NCBI GenBank assembly: GCA_013791775.1 | Contig: VMTE01000001.1 | Coordinates: 1 to 62,773 of the forward strand | Source of the DNA: Hyphomonas sp. | Lineage (GTDB): Bacteria; Pseudomonadota; Alphaproteobacteria; Caulobacterales; Hyphomonadaceae | Direction: 5' to 3' | Length of the DNA stretch: 62,773 nucleotides | Shown here: positions 29,577-39,800 of the stretch, piece after piece | How positions within the stretch are numbered: position 1 is the first letter of the stretch | How the letters are laid out: each line of letters starts with the position of its first letter | Made by a program: the position numbers and the translations under genes | Notes under the pieces: generated by a model | Databases searched by the model: none | The model's input: only the letters and a program-made list of their open reading frames with translations | Told to the model about the DNA's origin: nothing

Positions 29577-30541
29577 CAGTCGTATTTCACTTTGGGGTCG
29601 AGCATGGCGTACAGGATGTCCGCCACGAGGTTGAGCAGAATGATCAGGCCGGCATAGACGATGATCGCGCCCATCACGAGCGTGTAGTCGCGGTTGAGCG
29701 CGCCGTTGACGAAATAGCTGCCGAGGCCCGGCAGGCCGAACAGTTTCTCGATCACCACCGAGCCGGTCATCACGCGGGCCATGGCCGGCCCGGCATAGGA
29801 GACCAGCGGCAGCATTGCCGAGGGCAGCGCATGGCGGGTGATCACGTGCCACTCCGACAGGCCCTTGGCCCGGGCGGTGCGGATGTGGTTGGCGTGCATC
29901 GTTTCGATGATCGAGGCGCGCATCAGGCGCGAGATGATGGCGATCTGCGCAAGCGACAGGGTCAGCACCGGCAGGGTCATGTTGTGCCAGCTCATGCCGA
30001 TGTTCGGATAGGTGCCAAGGCCGCCGACCGCGAAGACGCCGGCGCCGATGGCGAACACCAGGATCAGGATCGGCCCGATGACGAAACTTGGCACCGATAT
30101 GCCGACCATCGCGACCCCCATCACGCCGAAGTCGGCCGCCGTGTTCTGCCTGAGCCCGGCGAACACGCCGAGCGCCGTGCCGAGGATCAGCGAGATCACC
30201 ATGGTCAGCGCGCCGATGGTCAGCGAGACCGGCAGGCCGTCCGCGATCAGATCGTTCACGCTCTTGCCGAGGGTCTTGTAGGAGGGGCCGAAATCGCCCT
30301 GAACCACGCCGGCGACATAATCGAGGTATTGTTCGTGCAGCGGCTTGTCGAGGCCGAACTTGGCGGCGATGGCCTGCTCGGTGGCGGGCGGCAGCTTGCG
30401 TTCACCGTCAAACGGGCCGCCCGGCGCGGCGCGCATCATCAGGAAAGCCATCGTGATGATGGCCAACATGGTGGGAATCGCAATAAGCAGGCGCCGGAAC
30501 GTGTAGCCCCAGGGTATTCTGCGAAAGGCGCGTTGCAGCAT
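29576..30541 (-). CDS. oppB: Peptide/dipeptide ABC transporter permease, OppB/DppB type
   Basis: 321 residues. Typical OppB start RRLLIAIPTMLAIITMAFLMM, then the periplasmic AAPGGPFDGERKLPP stretch and six membrane helices. The EAA loop is RTARAKGLSEWHVITRHALP, and VIEKLFGLPGLGSYFV is the family signature. Start is ATG 30541, or GTG 30547 two codons earlier. First gene of a two-gene permease operon; the likely binding protein (33246) is separated and on the other strand. Confidence 0.93.
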   Translation of the reverse strand: MLQRAFRRIPWGYTFRRLLIAIPTMLAIITMAFLMMRAAPGGPFDGERKLPPATEQAIAAKFGLDKPLHEQYLDYVAGVVQGDFGPSYKTLGKSVNDLIADGLPVSLTIGALTMVISLILGTALGVFAGLRQNTAADFGVMGVAMVGISVPSFVIGPILILVFAIGAGVFAVGGLGTYPNIGMSWHNMTLPVLTLSLAQIAIISRLMRASIIETMHANHIRTARAKGLSEWHVITRHALPSAMLPLVSYAGPAMARVMTGSVVIEKLFGLPGLGSYFVNGALNRDYTLVMGAIIVYAGLIILLNLVADILYAMLDPKVKYD

Positions 30542-30679
30542 CGTCACGGAGCGGAAATGCCTCTGGTCACAGCAGGTTGAACGGTTCGAGCGTGTACGCC
30601 CGCTTGGCAGGGGCCCCTACATTCCTTAGCTTGTGAAGCGCAGTGATCAAGCGATGTCCTGCACTCAAGGAGATTCCCC

Positions 30680-31090
30680 ATGGCCGATATCCGCCAGGTC
30701 ACGCCCGATTTCGCGGTCGCACCGCAACTTTCCGAAGCCGACCTCGAAGCCGTGGCGAACGCCGGTTTCAAGACCCTGATCGCCAATCGCCCGGATGGGG
30801 AAGGCGGAGTGGACCAGCCGCGGATGGGCTCGATTCGCGCCAAAGCCGAATCCCTGGGCATGACCTTCGCGGCGCTGCCGTTTTCCGGGGCGCCGACGCC
30901 GGAAATCGTGGAGCGAATGGGACACATTCTCAATGAGGCGCCCCAGCCGGTCCTGGCCTATTGCCGCACCGGAACGCGCTCGATCACCGCCTGGGCGCTG
31001 GTTCACGCTGGACAAGGCGCCGGGGACGACATTATCGACGCTGCCGCAGGGGCGGGCTACGATCTGTCGAGCCTGCGCGACCTCTTGTGA
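30680..31090 (+). CDS. DUF442 (TIGR01244) sulfurtransferase/phosphatase-like protein
   Basis: 136 residues, a stand-alone domain like that fused to metallo-beta-lactamases in Blh/CyaPB-type proteins. The active-site loop C95-R-T-G-T-R100 (LAYCRTGTRS) fits both the rhodanese C-x-x-G-x-R and dual-specificity-phosphatase-like loops. LIANRPDGEGGVDQP is the family's N-terminal signature. Full length, cytoplasmic. AAGGAG precedes the ATG. A metallo-beta-lactamase-fold gene lies two genes downstream on the same strand, recalling the fusion. Confidence 0.88.
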   Translation: MADIRQVTPDFAVAPQLSEADLEAVANAGFKTLIANRPDGEGGVDQPRMGSIRAKAESLGMTFAALPFSGAPTPEIVERMGHILNEAPQPVLAYCRTGTRSITAWALVHAGQGAGDDIIDAAAGAGYDLSSLRDLL

Positions 31091-31211
31091 GGCGGCGAAG
31101 CTGACACAGTCGCACCGCAATGCAGGTATTGATGCCGAAGCCGAGCCGTGCGAGGCGTCGGCCCTTGAAGACAATCCGGCCAGCGCAAGCGGCAAACCGG
31201 GAGTAGAGATC

Positions 31212-32150
31212 ATGTCAGGCCGTATGTGGACCGACGATTTCAAGATCGATCAAGGCGTGATCCTGGTGAAGAAGACCGGCGCGCGGATCGTTCTGGACCT
31301 TGCGCTGCTGCACAGCATCTTCACCTGGTTCTGTTTTTACTTCTTCGTCCAGAACTGGCGCACCTGGCGCCTCATTACCGGGCACAAGCGCCCGACGATT
31401 GCCTTTTTCCCCGACAAGCCGCGCCCCTGGTATTTCATCTGGTCGGTGATGCACGTCTCCGGGGCGAAGCTGGTGGAAGATGTCGCCTCTGCCGACATCG
31501 TGATGCAGTTCGACGATTCCACCGAAACCGTGAACGCCGCGCCGGCCGTCAAGCCCGGCGCCCGCGTGCTGAACTTCGACTGCAACGACATTTCCAAGTC
31601 CCGCGTCGCCCAGGCCTTCGAACGCGCGAGTGGCTATTCGCTCAGCGTCGATCCGCTGACCTTCGCGGGGCGGATGGTCGAGAAATCGGAAGCCAACGCC
31701 GCCCATGACGGCCGCATCATTGAGGGGCCGCTGGATGAGGCCGTGCCCGGCAAGGCCTACCAGCGCCTGATCGACAACGAGATCCCCGGCGGCCTGGTCG
31801 AAGACCTGCGCTGCTGCCTGGTCGGCGGCAAACCGGTCATCGTGTTCCGCAAGCGCCGTCCGCTGGATCGCCGCTTTCTCAATGAGAATGTCCAGGTTTT
31901 GCTCGATGAGCCCAAGAACTGCTACTCAACCGATGAAATTCGCGTGATTGAAGCATTTGCCGCAGATATCGGGCTCGACTGGGGCGGGGTGGATGTCCTA
32001 CGCGATCGCTCGACAGGACGAATCTTCATCGTCGATGCGAACAAGACGGATATGGGTCCGCCGGTCGCGCTGAAGCTGGGCAGCAAGCTGCGCGCGACGC
32101 GCCGCATGGCCCGGGCCTTCGCCGAGACCTTCGCACCGAAGAAGCGTTGA
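31212..32150 (+). CDS. ATP-grasp-like protein with an N-terminal membrane helix
   Basis: 312 residues. A hydrophobic segment at about 24-46 (LDLALLHSIFTWFCFYFFVQ) is followed by a soluble part with ATP-grasp-like features: a late acidic segment DWGGVDVLRDRSTGRIFIVDANKTDMGP, where D, N and the preceding strand resemble metal-ATP ligands (usual D/E-x-N). The early part (ADIVMQFDDSTE, RVLNFDCNDISKS) may be the pre-grasp domain. I do not recognise a specific substrate. The ATG at 31212 follows GGGAG. It sits between the DUF442 and MBL-fold genes. Confidence 0.6.
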   Translation: MSGRMWTDDFKIDQGVILVKKTGARIVLDLALLHSIFTWFCFYFFVQNWRTWRLITGHKRPTIAFFPDKPRPWYFIWSVMHVSGAKLVEDVASADIVMQFDDSTETVNAAPAVKPGARVLNFDCNDISKSRVAQAFERASGYSLSVDPLTFAGRMVEKSEANAAHDGRIIEGPLDEAVPGKAYQRLIDNEIPGGLVEDLRCCLVGGKPVIVFRKRRPLDRRFLNENVQVLLDEPKNCYSTDEIRVIEAFAADIGLDWGGVDVLRDRSTGRIFIVDANKTDMGPPVALKLGSKLRATRRMARAFAETFAPKKR

Positions 32151-32189
32151 TCCGCTCCGGTCGTCCGTCATCTGAAGGTTTCTGAGCGC

Positions 32190-33101
32190 ATGGCCATTCC
32201 CTATGTCCGCGGCATCGAGTTCGAGTATGGCCGGGTTGACCGGATCTCTCCGCTCGTGCGCCGCGTGATCGCCAACAATCCGGGCCCGTTCACCTATGTT
32301 GGCACCGGCGTCTATATCGTTGGCGAAGGCGATGTCGCCGTGATCGATCCCGGCCCGCTCCGGGCGGACCATTTCGAGGCGCTGAAAGCCGCGCTGAAGG
32401 GTGAGCGGGTGACGCATGTGCTCGTCTCGCACGGCCACTCGGATCATTCGCCGCTGGCAACGCCGCTGGCCGAATGGGCCGGCTGCAAGACCTATGCGAA
32501 GGATTGCGGCATCCACACGGCCAAGGACGAACTCGGCAGCCCGGATGATCTCGCCTTCACCCCGGATGTCCGCGTCGGCGACGGCGATGTGCTGTCGGGT
32601 CCGGGCTGGACGCTAGATGTGATCGAGACGCCCGGCCACACTGCCAACCATCTCTGCTTCGGCCTGCGCGAAGAGAACACCTGTTTCAGCGGCGACCATA
32701 TCATGGGCTGGTCAACCACCGTGGTCGCGCCGCCGGATGGCCACATGGGCGACTACATGCGCAGCCTAGAGAAGATCCGCCGGATGGGCTTCGAGACGCT
32801 GTGGCCGACACACGGCGACGCCGTGCGCGGCAAGGACTTCGTGGAAACCTTCATCACCGAATACGCCAATCACCGCCGGGCCCGCGAAGCGGCGATCCTG
32901 GCCGAACTGCGCGGCGGCGAGACGTCGATCCCGGCCATGGTCTCCCGGATGTATGTCGATGTGGACTCGCGCCTGCATCCGGCCGCCGCGATGAGCGTGC
33001 TCGGCCACATGCTGGACCTGATCGGGCGCGGCCTGGTGGCCACCGATGACAGCGTGCCCACCGTGCGGTCGCGGTTCGACCTGGTGACCGCGCGCGCCTG
33101 A
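32190..33101 (+). CDS. Metallo-beta-lactamase-fold hydrolase, LACTB2-like
   Basis: 303 residues. Metal ligands H81, H83, D85, H86 (SHGHSDHS), then GHTANH, FSGDHIMGW and WPTHGDAV complete the site. After the core, a C-terminal helical/winged-helix-like part (about 235-303) is typical of the LACTB2-like group. FTYVGTGVYIVGEGDVAVIDPG is the usual first strand. Substrate unknown; members include ribonucleases and thioesterases. Same strand and 39 bp after the ATP-grasp-like gene, so probably cotranscribed. Confidence 0.87.
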   Translation: MAIPYVRGIEFEYGRVDRISPLVRRVIANNPGPFTYVGTGVYIVGEGDVAVIDPGPLRADHFEALKAALKGERVTHVLVSHGHSDHSPLATPLAEWAGCKTYAKDCGIHTAKDELGSPDDLAFTPDVRVGDGDVLSGPGWTLDVIETPGHTANHLCFGLREENTCFSGDHIMGWSTTVVAPPDGHMGDYMRSLEKIRRMGFETLWPTHGDAVRGKDFVETFITEYANHRRAREAAILAELRGGETSIPAMVSRMYVDVDSRLHPAAAMSVLGHMLDLIGRGLVATDDSVPTVRSRFDLVTARA

Positions 33102-33245
33102 AACCTGCTCATCCGCAGTTCATTACAGCGGCTTAAGGCTATGCAATCGCGCAGGCCTCTGGCAGCTATGGGGCAAAGCTCAACGAATTGAAGGCGGGAC
33201 GGCGCTGCAGGCGCGACCGCGTTCCAGACCAGGAGATGCCATCCG

Positions 33246-34874
33246 ATGATCATGCGCCGTACACTTCTTTCCGCTTCGCTTCTGGCGTTGGCCGCCTTCA
33301 GCCTGGCCGCTTGCGGCGGCGCGGGTGGGACGAAGGAGAAACCCGGCGACGTGCCCACCCTGCGGCGCGGGATTTCCGCCCAGGTCGACACGCTCGATCC
33401 GCATAAGTCGTCGGCGCAATGGGAGAACATCATCATCGGCGACATGATGATCGGCCTGATGACCGACGGGCCGGATGGCAAGCCGCTGCCCGGCATGGCC
33501 GAAAGCTATGAGGTCGATGCGACCGGCACGGTGTGGACCTTCCATCTCGGTGACTTCGTCTGGTCCGACGGCCAGCCGGTGACCGCGAATGATTTCGTGT
33601 TCGCCTTCCGCCGCCTGCAGGATCCGACTGTCGCCTCGCAATACGCCTCGCTGCTCTGGCTGGTGAAGAATGCCCAGAAGGTGAACGCGCTGGAACTGCC
33701 GCCGGAAGAACTCGGTATCCGCGCGGTTGACGCCAGGACGGTCGAGATCACGCTCGAATACCCGGCGCCTTATCTGCTCGGCCTGTTGACCCACTACACG
33801 ACCTTCCCGGTGCCGCAGCATGTGGTGGAGCAGTATGGCGATGCCTGGATCCAGCCGCAAAACATCGTGGTCAACGGACCCTACAAGCTCGTCTACTGGC
33901 GCACCGGCGACCAGCTCGTCGCCGACAAGAACCCGACCGGGTTCGGCGCCGCCGACGCCTGCTTTGACCGCGTCGCCTATTTCGAGATTGCCGACGAGAA
34001 CGCCTACGAGAACAAGATCTCAGCGGGCGAGCTCGACATCAACAACCAGTTTTCGGGCCCGCGCCAGACCGAGATCGAAGCGAAGTTTCCGGGCTGGGTG
34101 CGCACCACGCCGGGCCTGCTGACGACCTATTGGAGCTTCAACCAGACCAAGGCGCCCTTCAACGACGTGCGCGTGCGCAAGGCGCTGTCAATTGCCCTCG
34201 ACCGTGACTTCATGGTGCGCAACGTGATGACGCCGGGCTTCGTGCCGGCCTATGCGCTGGTGCCGCCGAAGATCGCCAACTATGACACGCCGCGCCCGGA
34301 AGTGTCGTGGAAGGACCAGCCGCGCGCCGAGCGTCTCGCCGAGGCGAAACGGCTGCTGGAAGAGGCCGGGTTCGGCCCGGACAAGCCGCTGAAGTTCGAA
34401 TTCATCCACCGCAACACCGGCGACAACCCGAAGGTTGCCCCCGTCGCGCAGTCCAACTGGGCGGAGATTGCGCCCTGGGTGCAGCCGGAGATCGTGCGCC
34501 AGGAAACCAAGGTGCTCTATTCGCGCCTGCGCCTCACCGATTTCCAGATTTCGGACGGCGCCTGGCTCGCGGATTTCGATGATCCGATCAACTTCCTTTA
34601 CCTGCTCGATTCCAAGACCGGACAGCAGAACTACGGCAAGTACGCCAATCCCGAGTATGACGCGCTGCTCGCCGACGCGAAGAACCAGCTCGATCTGACG
34701 CGCCGCGCCGAACTGTTCGCGCAGGCCGAGAAGCTGATGCTGGAGGACTACCCGATCACGCCGATGTGGGTGCAGGTGACGCAGAACCTGGTCGATCCGA
34801 CACTGACCGGCTGGGAAGACAACGCCAAGGACAACCACCGCTCGCGTTTCCTCTGCCGTGACGGTATGAAATAG
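33246..34874 (+). CDS. oppA: Oligopeptide ABC transporter substrate-binding lipoprotein (SBP family 5)
   Basis: 542 residues. Lipoprotein signal with C23 (SLAAC), then the family 5 fold: PTLRRGISAQVDTLDPHKSS, YEVDATGTVWTFHLGDFVWSDGQPV and the late TPMWVQVTQNLVDPTLTGW. The closest type is OppA/MppA-like peptide binding. It probably serves the OppB/OppC permeases at 28665-30541, although three unrelated genes lie between and the orientation is opposite. Confidence 0.93.
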   Translation: MIMRRTLLSASLLALAAFSLAACGGAGGTKEKPGDVPTLRRGISAQVDTLDPHKSSAQWENIIIGDMMIGLMTDGPDGKPLPGMAESYEVDATGTVWTFHLGDFVWSDGQPVTANDFVFAFRRLQDPTVASQYASLLWLVKNAQKVNALELPPEELGIRAVDARTVEITLEYPAPYLLGLLTHYTTFPVPQHVVEQYGDAWIQPQNIVVNGPYKLVYWRTGDQLVADKNPTGFGAADACFDRVAYFEIADENAYENKISAGELDINNQFSGPRQTEIEAKFPGWVRTTPGLLTTYWSFNQTKAPFNDVRVRKALSIALDRDFMVRNVMTPGFVPAYALVPPKIANYDTPRPEVSWKDQPRAERLAEAKRLLEEAGFGPDKPLKFEFIHRNTGDNPKVAPVAQSNWAEIAPWVQPEIVRQETKVLYSRLRLTDFQISDGAWLADFDDPINFLYLLDSKTGQQNYGKYANPEYDALLADAKNQLDLTRRAELFAQAEKLMLEDYPITPMWVQVTQNLVDPTLTGWEDNAKDNHRSRFLCRDGMK

Positions 34875-34909
34875 GCAGACACGACGGTCCGGGGCGGGGG
34901 AGCGCTGCT

Positions 34910-36025
34910 ATGGAAAGTGAAGCCGAAGCCGCCGCTATGGCATCGATTGGCGGACTGGAAGGCGGAAACCACCATCCCGTGCAGAGCGGGATCGCTTGCC
35001 GCAACTGCGGCGCGAAGGTTGAAGTGAGGTTCTGCACAAGTTGTGGGCAGCTCGGGGCAGATTTTCACCGTCCGATCTGGCATCTCGTATCCTCCAGCTT
35101 CGGCGATATGTTTGCGTTAGACGGTCGGTTGTGGCGGACTCTGCCGATGCTACTACTGCGGCCGGGCCGCATGACGCGGGACTATATCGACGGTAAGCGG
35201 GCGCGCTTCGTGCCGCCGTTCCGGTTGTTCCTGCTGACTTCGGTGATCTTCTTTCTCGCCGTTTTCTGGGTTCTGGAACACCAGCCGTGGCTGAAGGAGT
35301 TCAGGTTCACGCCGGACAGTATGCCGACCGGTGAACTGGTGCTTGCCGGGGACACCCGCATCCGGTTGAACGGACAGGCAAACCTCGCCGGCCTTGAGGC
35401 CGAGCTGACGAATCCGGACCTGAGCCCGCAGCGACGGGCAGAGCTCGAAGCGGCGATTGCCCGGATCCAGACCATCGGGCCGGTTGCGCCGATGCTCCTT
35501 GAGCCGGACGGTTCGATTGACCGGGAGGCGCTGCGCCAATCGGTGATCGATTCGAATCCGGACATGACCCCGGCGGAGCTGGCAGCGGCGCAAGTCGCGG
35601 CGGAGCGTTTCGCGAACCTGTACGAGAATCAGGAACGTTTCGGCACCCGGATGAAGGAATGGGCCCCGCGGTTCACGCTGCTGTTCCTGCCGATCTTTTC
35701 GATGTTGCTGGCGCTGTCCTATGCTTGGCACCGCAAGCGCTTTTTCTATGACCACCTGATCACCGGCCTGCATTTCCAGACGTTCGTTTATGTTCTGGTC
35801 ACGGCGGTGATCGGCGTGTCGGTGCTGTGGCCGGCCTCGGCGCCGATTGTCGGCGGCCTCGCCCCGCTCGGGCTTTATTTCTACCTGATGCGGATGCTGC
35901 GCGTGACCTATGACACGGGCTACATCATGGCGTTCCTGCGAACCGGATTCCTGCTGGTCTCCGCCATCGTCGTGCTGTCGCTGCTGGCGGCGGGGCTGGT
36001 GATCCTGAGTTTCTTCCTGACCTGA
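34910..36025 (+). CDS. DUF3667 membrane protein with N-terminal zinc ribbon
   Basis: 371 residues. Four cysteines (C30, C33, C42, C45; CRNCGAKVEVRFCTSCGQ) form a zinc ribbon before the DUF3667 signature LLRPGRMTRDYIDGKRARFVPPFRLFLLTS. About five membrane helices follow: one near 105-123 and a cluster from about 240 to 371. Between them lies a charged, mostly helical domain (about 125-235). Role unknown. It follows the OppA-like gene by 35 bp. Confidence 0.82.
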   Translation: MESEAEAAAMASIGGLEGGNHHPVQSGIACRNCGAKVEVRFCTSCGQLGADFHRPIWHLVSSSFGDMFALDGRLWRTLPMLLLRPGRMTRDYIDGKRARFVPPFRLFLLTSVIFFLAVFWVLEHQPWLKEFRFTPDSMPTGELVLAGDTRIRLNGQANLAGLEAELTNPDLSPQRRAELEAAIARIQTIGPVAPMLLEPDGSIDREALRQSVIDSNPDMTPAELAAAQVAAERFANLYENQERFGTRMKEWAPRFTLLFLPIFSMLLALSYAWHRKRFFYDHLITGLHFQTFVYVLVTAVIGVSVLWPASAPIVGGLAPLGLYFYLMRMLRVTYDTGYIMAFLRTGFLLVSAIVVLSLLAAGLVILSFFLT

Positions 36026-36055
36026 GCCGCCCGGACTGGACGGGCTTCCACCGGG

Positions 36056-36604
36056 TCAGTTGACCCGGCGTACGCGGATTCCCGAGCCGCCATTGATGGT
36101 CATCAGGAAGCTGCCGAAGGCGGCCTTGCGGATCGTCGCTTCCTTGGCCTTGCGGATCTTCGAGCGGGGGAGGGCCTCCGAATCGATCTGTTCCCAGGCC
36201 TGGCCGTTCTCGAGCGTGATCAGGGCCTTGTGGGTCACGCGGTTGATCGTGATCGAGGCGATGGGCAGCGTGACTTCATCGACTTCCTGGGTCAGCGGCT
36301 TGCCGGCATCTTCGGTGCGGCCGAAGACCTGGGCGAGCGACGGCAGCGAAAAGCCGAAGGATTCGCGCTCGAGCTTCTCGATCGAGGCGACATCGACCGT
36401 GCGCACCTTGCCGGCCGTTTCGGCCGACTGCAGGTCGGCCACCGCCTTGTCGAAGCAGGCCAGGCGCGCGCCATCCTCCGTGATTCCGGCACATTTGTAG
36501 ATATCGTCGGTGGGACGGGGCAGCATCGGCTCCGCAAAGCTCGCCGGCAGCATGCTTGCCGCCAAGGAAAGACCCGCCAACACGGCCACTCGCTGCAATT
36601 TCAT
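36056..36604 (-). CDS. Secreted small protein of unknown function
   Basis: 182 residues. A cleavable signal peptide (LAGLSLAASMLPASFA) is followed by a short segment with two cysteines (YKCAGITEDGARLACFDKAV), a pattern common in periplasmic proteins of this clade, then a charged helix and a beta-rich end. No enzymatic motif recognised. The ATG at 36604 has GGAGG upstream; the upstream in-frame extension has no signal character. Confidence 0.7.
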   Translation of the reverse strand: MKLQRVAVLAGLSLAASMLPASFAEPMLPRPTDDIYKCAGITEDGARLACFDKAVADLQSAETAGKVRTVDVASIEKLERESFGFSLPSLAQVFGRTEDAGKPLTQEVDEVTLPIASITINRVTHKALITLENGQAWEQIDSEALPRSKIRKAKEATIRKAAFGSFLMTINGGSGIRVRRVN

Positions 36605-36754
36605 ATCGTCCTCCAGATCAGCACCGATCAAACATTCCCGTGCTTGATAGCGCGAGAGGCACATTGATGCACGAACCTGCTGCATCACGAAAATATAACT
36701 GATGCCTTTGTGTCACACTTGCACCAATTCGCCACATTTCGCCGATTCCGAGCA

Positions 36755-36780
36755 TTGACGACCCCATGACCCCTATCGTT
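36755..36780 (+). promoter_or_regulatory. Possible promoter of the TonB-dependent receptor gene
   Basis: TTGACG at 36755-36760 in the 258-bp gap before the receptor; the -10 region (around CCTATCGTTAC, 36772-36782) is only a weak match. No Fur- or other metal-type operator was recognised by eye in the gap. Confidence 0.3.
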
Positions 36781-36862
36781 ACTAAAACGCAAGGTCTGGC
36801 TCCGGGGAGTCGGATTGCCCGCGAGGGGCGGGAACTCTTTATTTTCACATTGGAGGTTTCAG

Positions 36863-39800
36863 GTGAGCGAGAAGAACTGGAAGACACGTCTTCTTACGTC
36901 TTCGGTGTTTGCGGGTGCGTTGATCGCGTCTGCGGCACTGCCGGCGATTGCACAGACGGAAGATGAACCGGTAGCGACGACTGCGCCGGCAGCGGATGAG
37001 ACAGAAGCTCGTCAGGAAAAAGTTACGGTTACGGGTTCGCGCCTTGCGCTCGCCGACTTCCAGGCGATCAGCCCGGTCACGTCGGTGTCGTCGGAAGCGA
37101 TCGAACTGAACGCCACCCTGACCCTCGAAACGCTGCTCAACGAATTGCCGCAGGTGATCCCGGGTAACACCGTCACCTCGAACAACTCTGGCGGTGAAGA
37201 CTTCGCAACCATCGACCTTCGCGGCCTCGGCCCGGCGCGTACCCTCGTGCTCGTCGACGGCGAGCGCGTTCCGGGTTCGTCGACCACCGGCGTGGTTGAC
37301 CTGAACTCCATCCCGGCCGGCCTCGTTGACCGCGTTGAAGTTGTGACCGGCGGCGCCTCGGCCGTGTACGGTTCGGACGCCATCGCAGGCGTCGTCAACT
37401 TCATCCTGAAGGACGACTACGAAGGTGCACAGGTTACCGTTGGTGGCGGTGCAGGCTTCGACGGCAACGCCAAGTACGAAACCGCCGACTTCCTGTTCGG
37501 TGGCAACTTCGACAACGGCAAGGGCAACATGGTTGCCTATGCGTCGTACTTCAACCGCGACGGCGTGTTCCAGAGCCAGTACGACTACTCGCGCGTGTCG
37601 CAGGCCCTCGTGTATGGCTACCAGTATGACTACTCGACCTCGTCGGGCCGTTATACCGGCGTCATCGCTGCCGACAGCCTCGAAGAGTACCTCGCAGCCC
37701 GCGCGGCGCTTCTGGCCGTTCCGGCCAACGCCAACCAGGCCAACTTCGCCGGCACGTTCGTCGGTGGTGGTTCGGCAACGCCGCCTTGGGGTTCGATCTC
37801 CAACAGCTCGGCGAACCCGTTCCAGAACCTGTCGACCAACGCGGCAACCGCCGGCCAGTTTGCAGCTGCAAACACCGACTGCGATCCGGCCACGGCGCCG
37901 GTTGCTGTCAACGGCGGCAACCTGTCGTTCAACGATTCGGGTCAGCTGACGCCTTACTTCAGCTCGCGCGGTTGCGCTGTGCCGATCCGTGCAAACGGCT
38001 CGTCGCGCTACAACTACGCCCCGGACAACTACATCTACCTGCCGGCTGAGCGCTTCGGCGTCCAGACGTTCGGCAACTACGATGTGACCGACACGATCCA
38101 CATGAAGACGTTCCTGTCTTATGTGCGCTCGATCACGCAGGTCCAGCTCGCCGCCACGCCGATCACCGGCCTGTCGATCCCGGTCTCTTCGCCGGCCATC
38201 GCTGGTGCGGACGGTATCGTCGGAACGGCGGACGATCCGCACCCCGATCTGTCGGCTGCCCTGAACTCGCGTCCGACCCCGGGTGCGAACTTCACCTACG
38301 CCTGGCGCTCGAACGGCGTCGGCCCCCGCAAAGGCGAGTTCATCAACTCGAACCTGCTCGGCCGCGTCACCTTCGACGGAAGCATCACGGAAGACTGGGA
38401 ATGGAACGCCTCTGCAGGCTGGGGCCAGGGCCAGTTCAACGCGACGCTTCAGAACAACGTCAACCGCCCTGCGCTGCTGCAAGGCGTTGCGGGTTGTGCC
38501 AACGTACCGGTCTCCGCTCAACTGCCGGGCTGTGTGAACGTTGACATCTTCGGACCTCCGAGCCTGACGCCGGACGCTGCAGCTGCCAGCTTCATCCGCA
38601 CGGACGTCCAGACGTCGCAGTCGATCGAGCAGATCGCGTTCTCGGGCTTTGTCCGCGGACCGCTGTTCAAACTGCCGGCTGGTGAAGTCTCCTCGGTGTT
38701 CGGTCTCGAATACCGTCAGGACGATGTCCGGCTTGTTGTGGATGATGCCCAGCGCCGCGGTGAGATTGCCGGCTTCAACGCCGTGCAGAACATCAACGGC
38801 CAACTGGACGTGTATGAAGCCTACACTGAGGTGTCGATTCCGATCCTGGCAGACTTGCCGATGGCAGAAGAACTGTCGGTGGACCTTGGCTACCGCGCGT
38901 CGGACTATTCGACGGTCGGCAGCATCGAGTCGTACAAGTACGGCTTCCGCTACGCACCGATCGACTGGCTCCGCTTCCGCGGCGTCTACAACAAGGCGGC
39001 CCGCGCACCGTCGGCCCTGGAATCGTTCCAGGCTGGCGACCAAGGCTTCCCCTCGTTCGTTGATCCGTGCCGTGCCGGCAACACCAGCGGCGACGCAACC
39101 CTGCGGGCATTCTGCGGGACCAACGGTGCAATTGGTGCGGGCTTCGTGCCTGCCGCCAACCTCGCAACGTTCGCGGCGTCCAACTCGCAGGTCCAGGCCT
39201 TCTCGTTCGGTAACCCGAACCTGTCGCCTGAAACCGGTGAAACCAGCACGATCGGTCTCGTCTTCGAGCCTGACTTCCTGCCGGTGGGCACGCTCCGCTC
39301 GACGGTTGACTGGTTCAACATCAAGCTGACGGATGCCATCGTCTCGCGCGGCGCTCAGACCATCCTGAACTCGTGCTACAACAACCTCGGCACCACCGCC
39401 CAGTCGGCCTCCGACTGTCAACAGATCGTTCGCGATCCGGCGACGGGCCAGGTCACCTCGGTCAATACTTCGCTCACCAACTCGCTGGGCGAAACCGAGA
39501 TCTCGGGCTGGGATATCCAGGTTGACTACGAACTGGGTCTCGACGAAGTCGTCTCGACCCTGCCGGGTACGGTCGGCCTGAACCTGCTCCTCACCCTCAC
39601 GGATGAGTGGCTGGTCAACGGCGACGATTTCGTCGGCACGACGGAAGCCGGTATCGGTGCGGCAACGCCTGAGTACAAGGCCATCACGACGGTCGACTAC
39701 CGCCTCGACGACTGGACCTTCCAGCTCCGTCACAACTACGTCCCGGGTCTCGCCCAGGACTATCCGGGCGGTACGTTCGAAGGCACGCTGGCTCCGGATA

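Noticed and set aside
36845-39733. 962-codon frame antisense to the TonB receptor
   Set aside because: Shadow frame; the receptor has signal peptide, plug, barrel and terminal aromatic residue.
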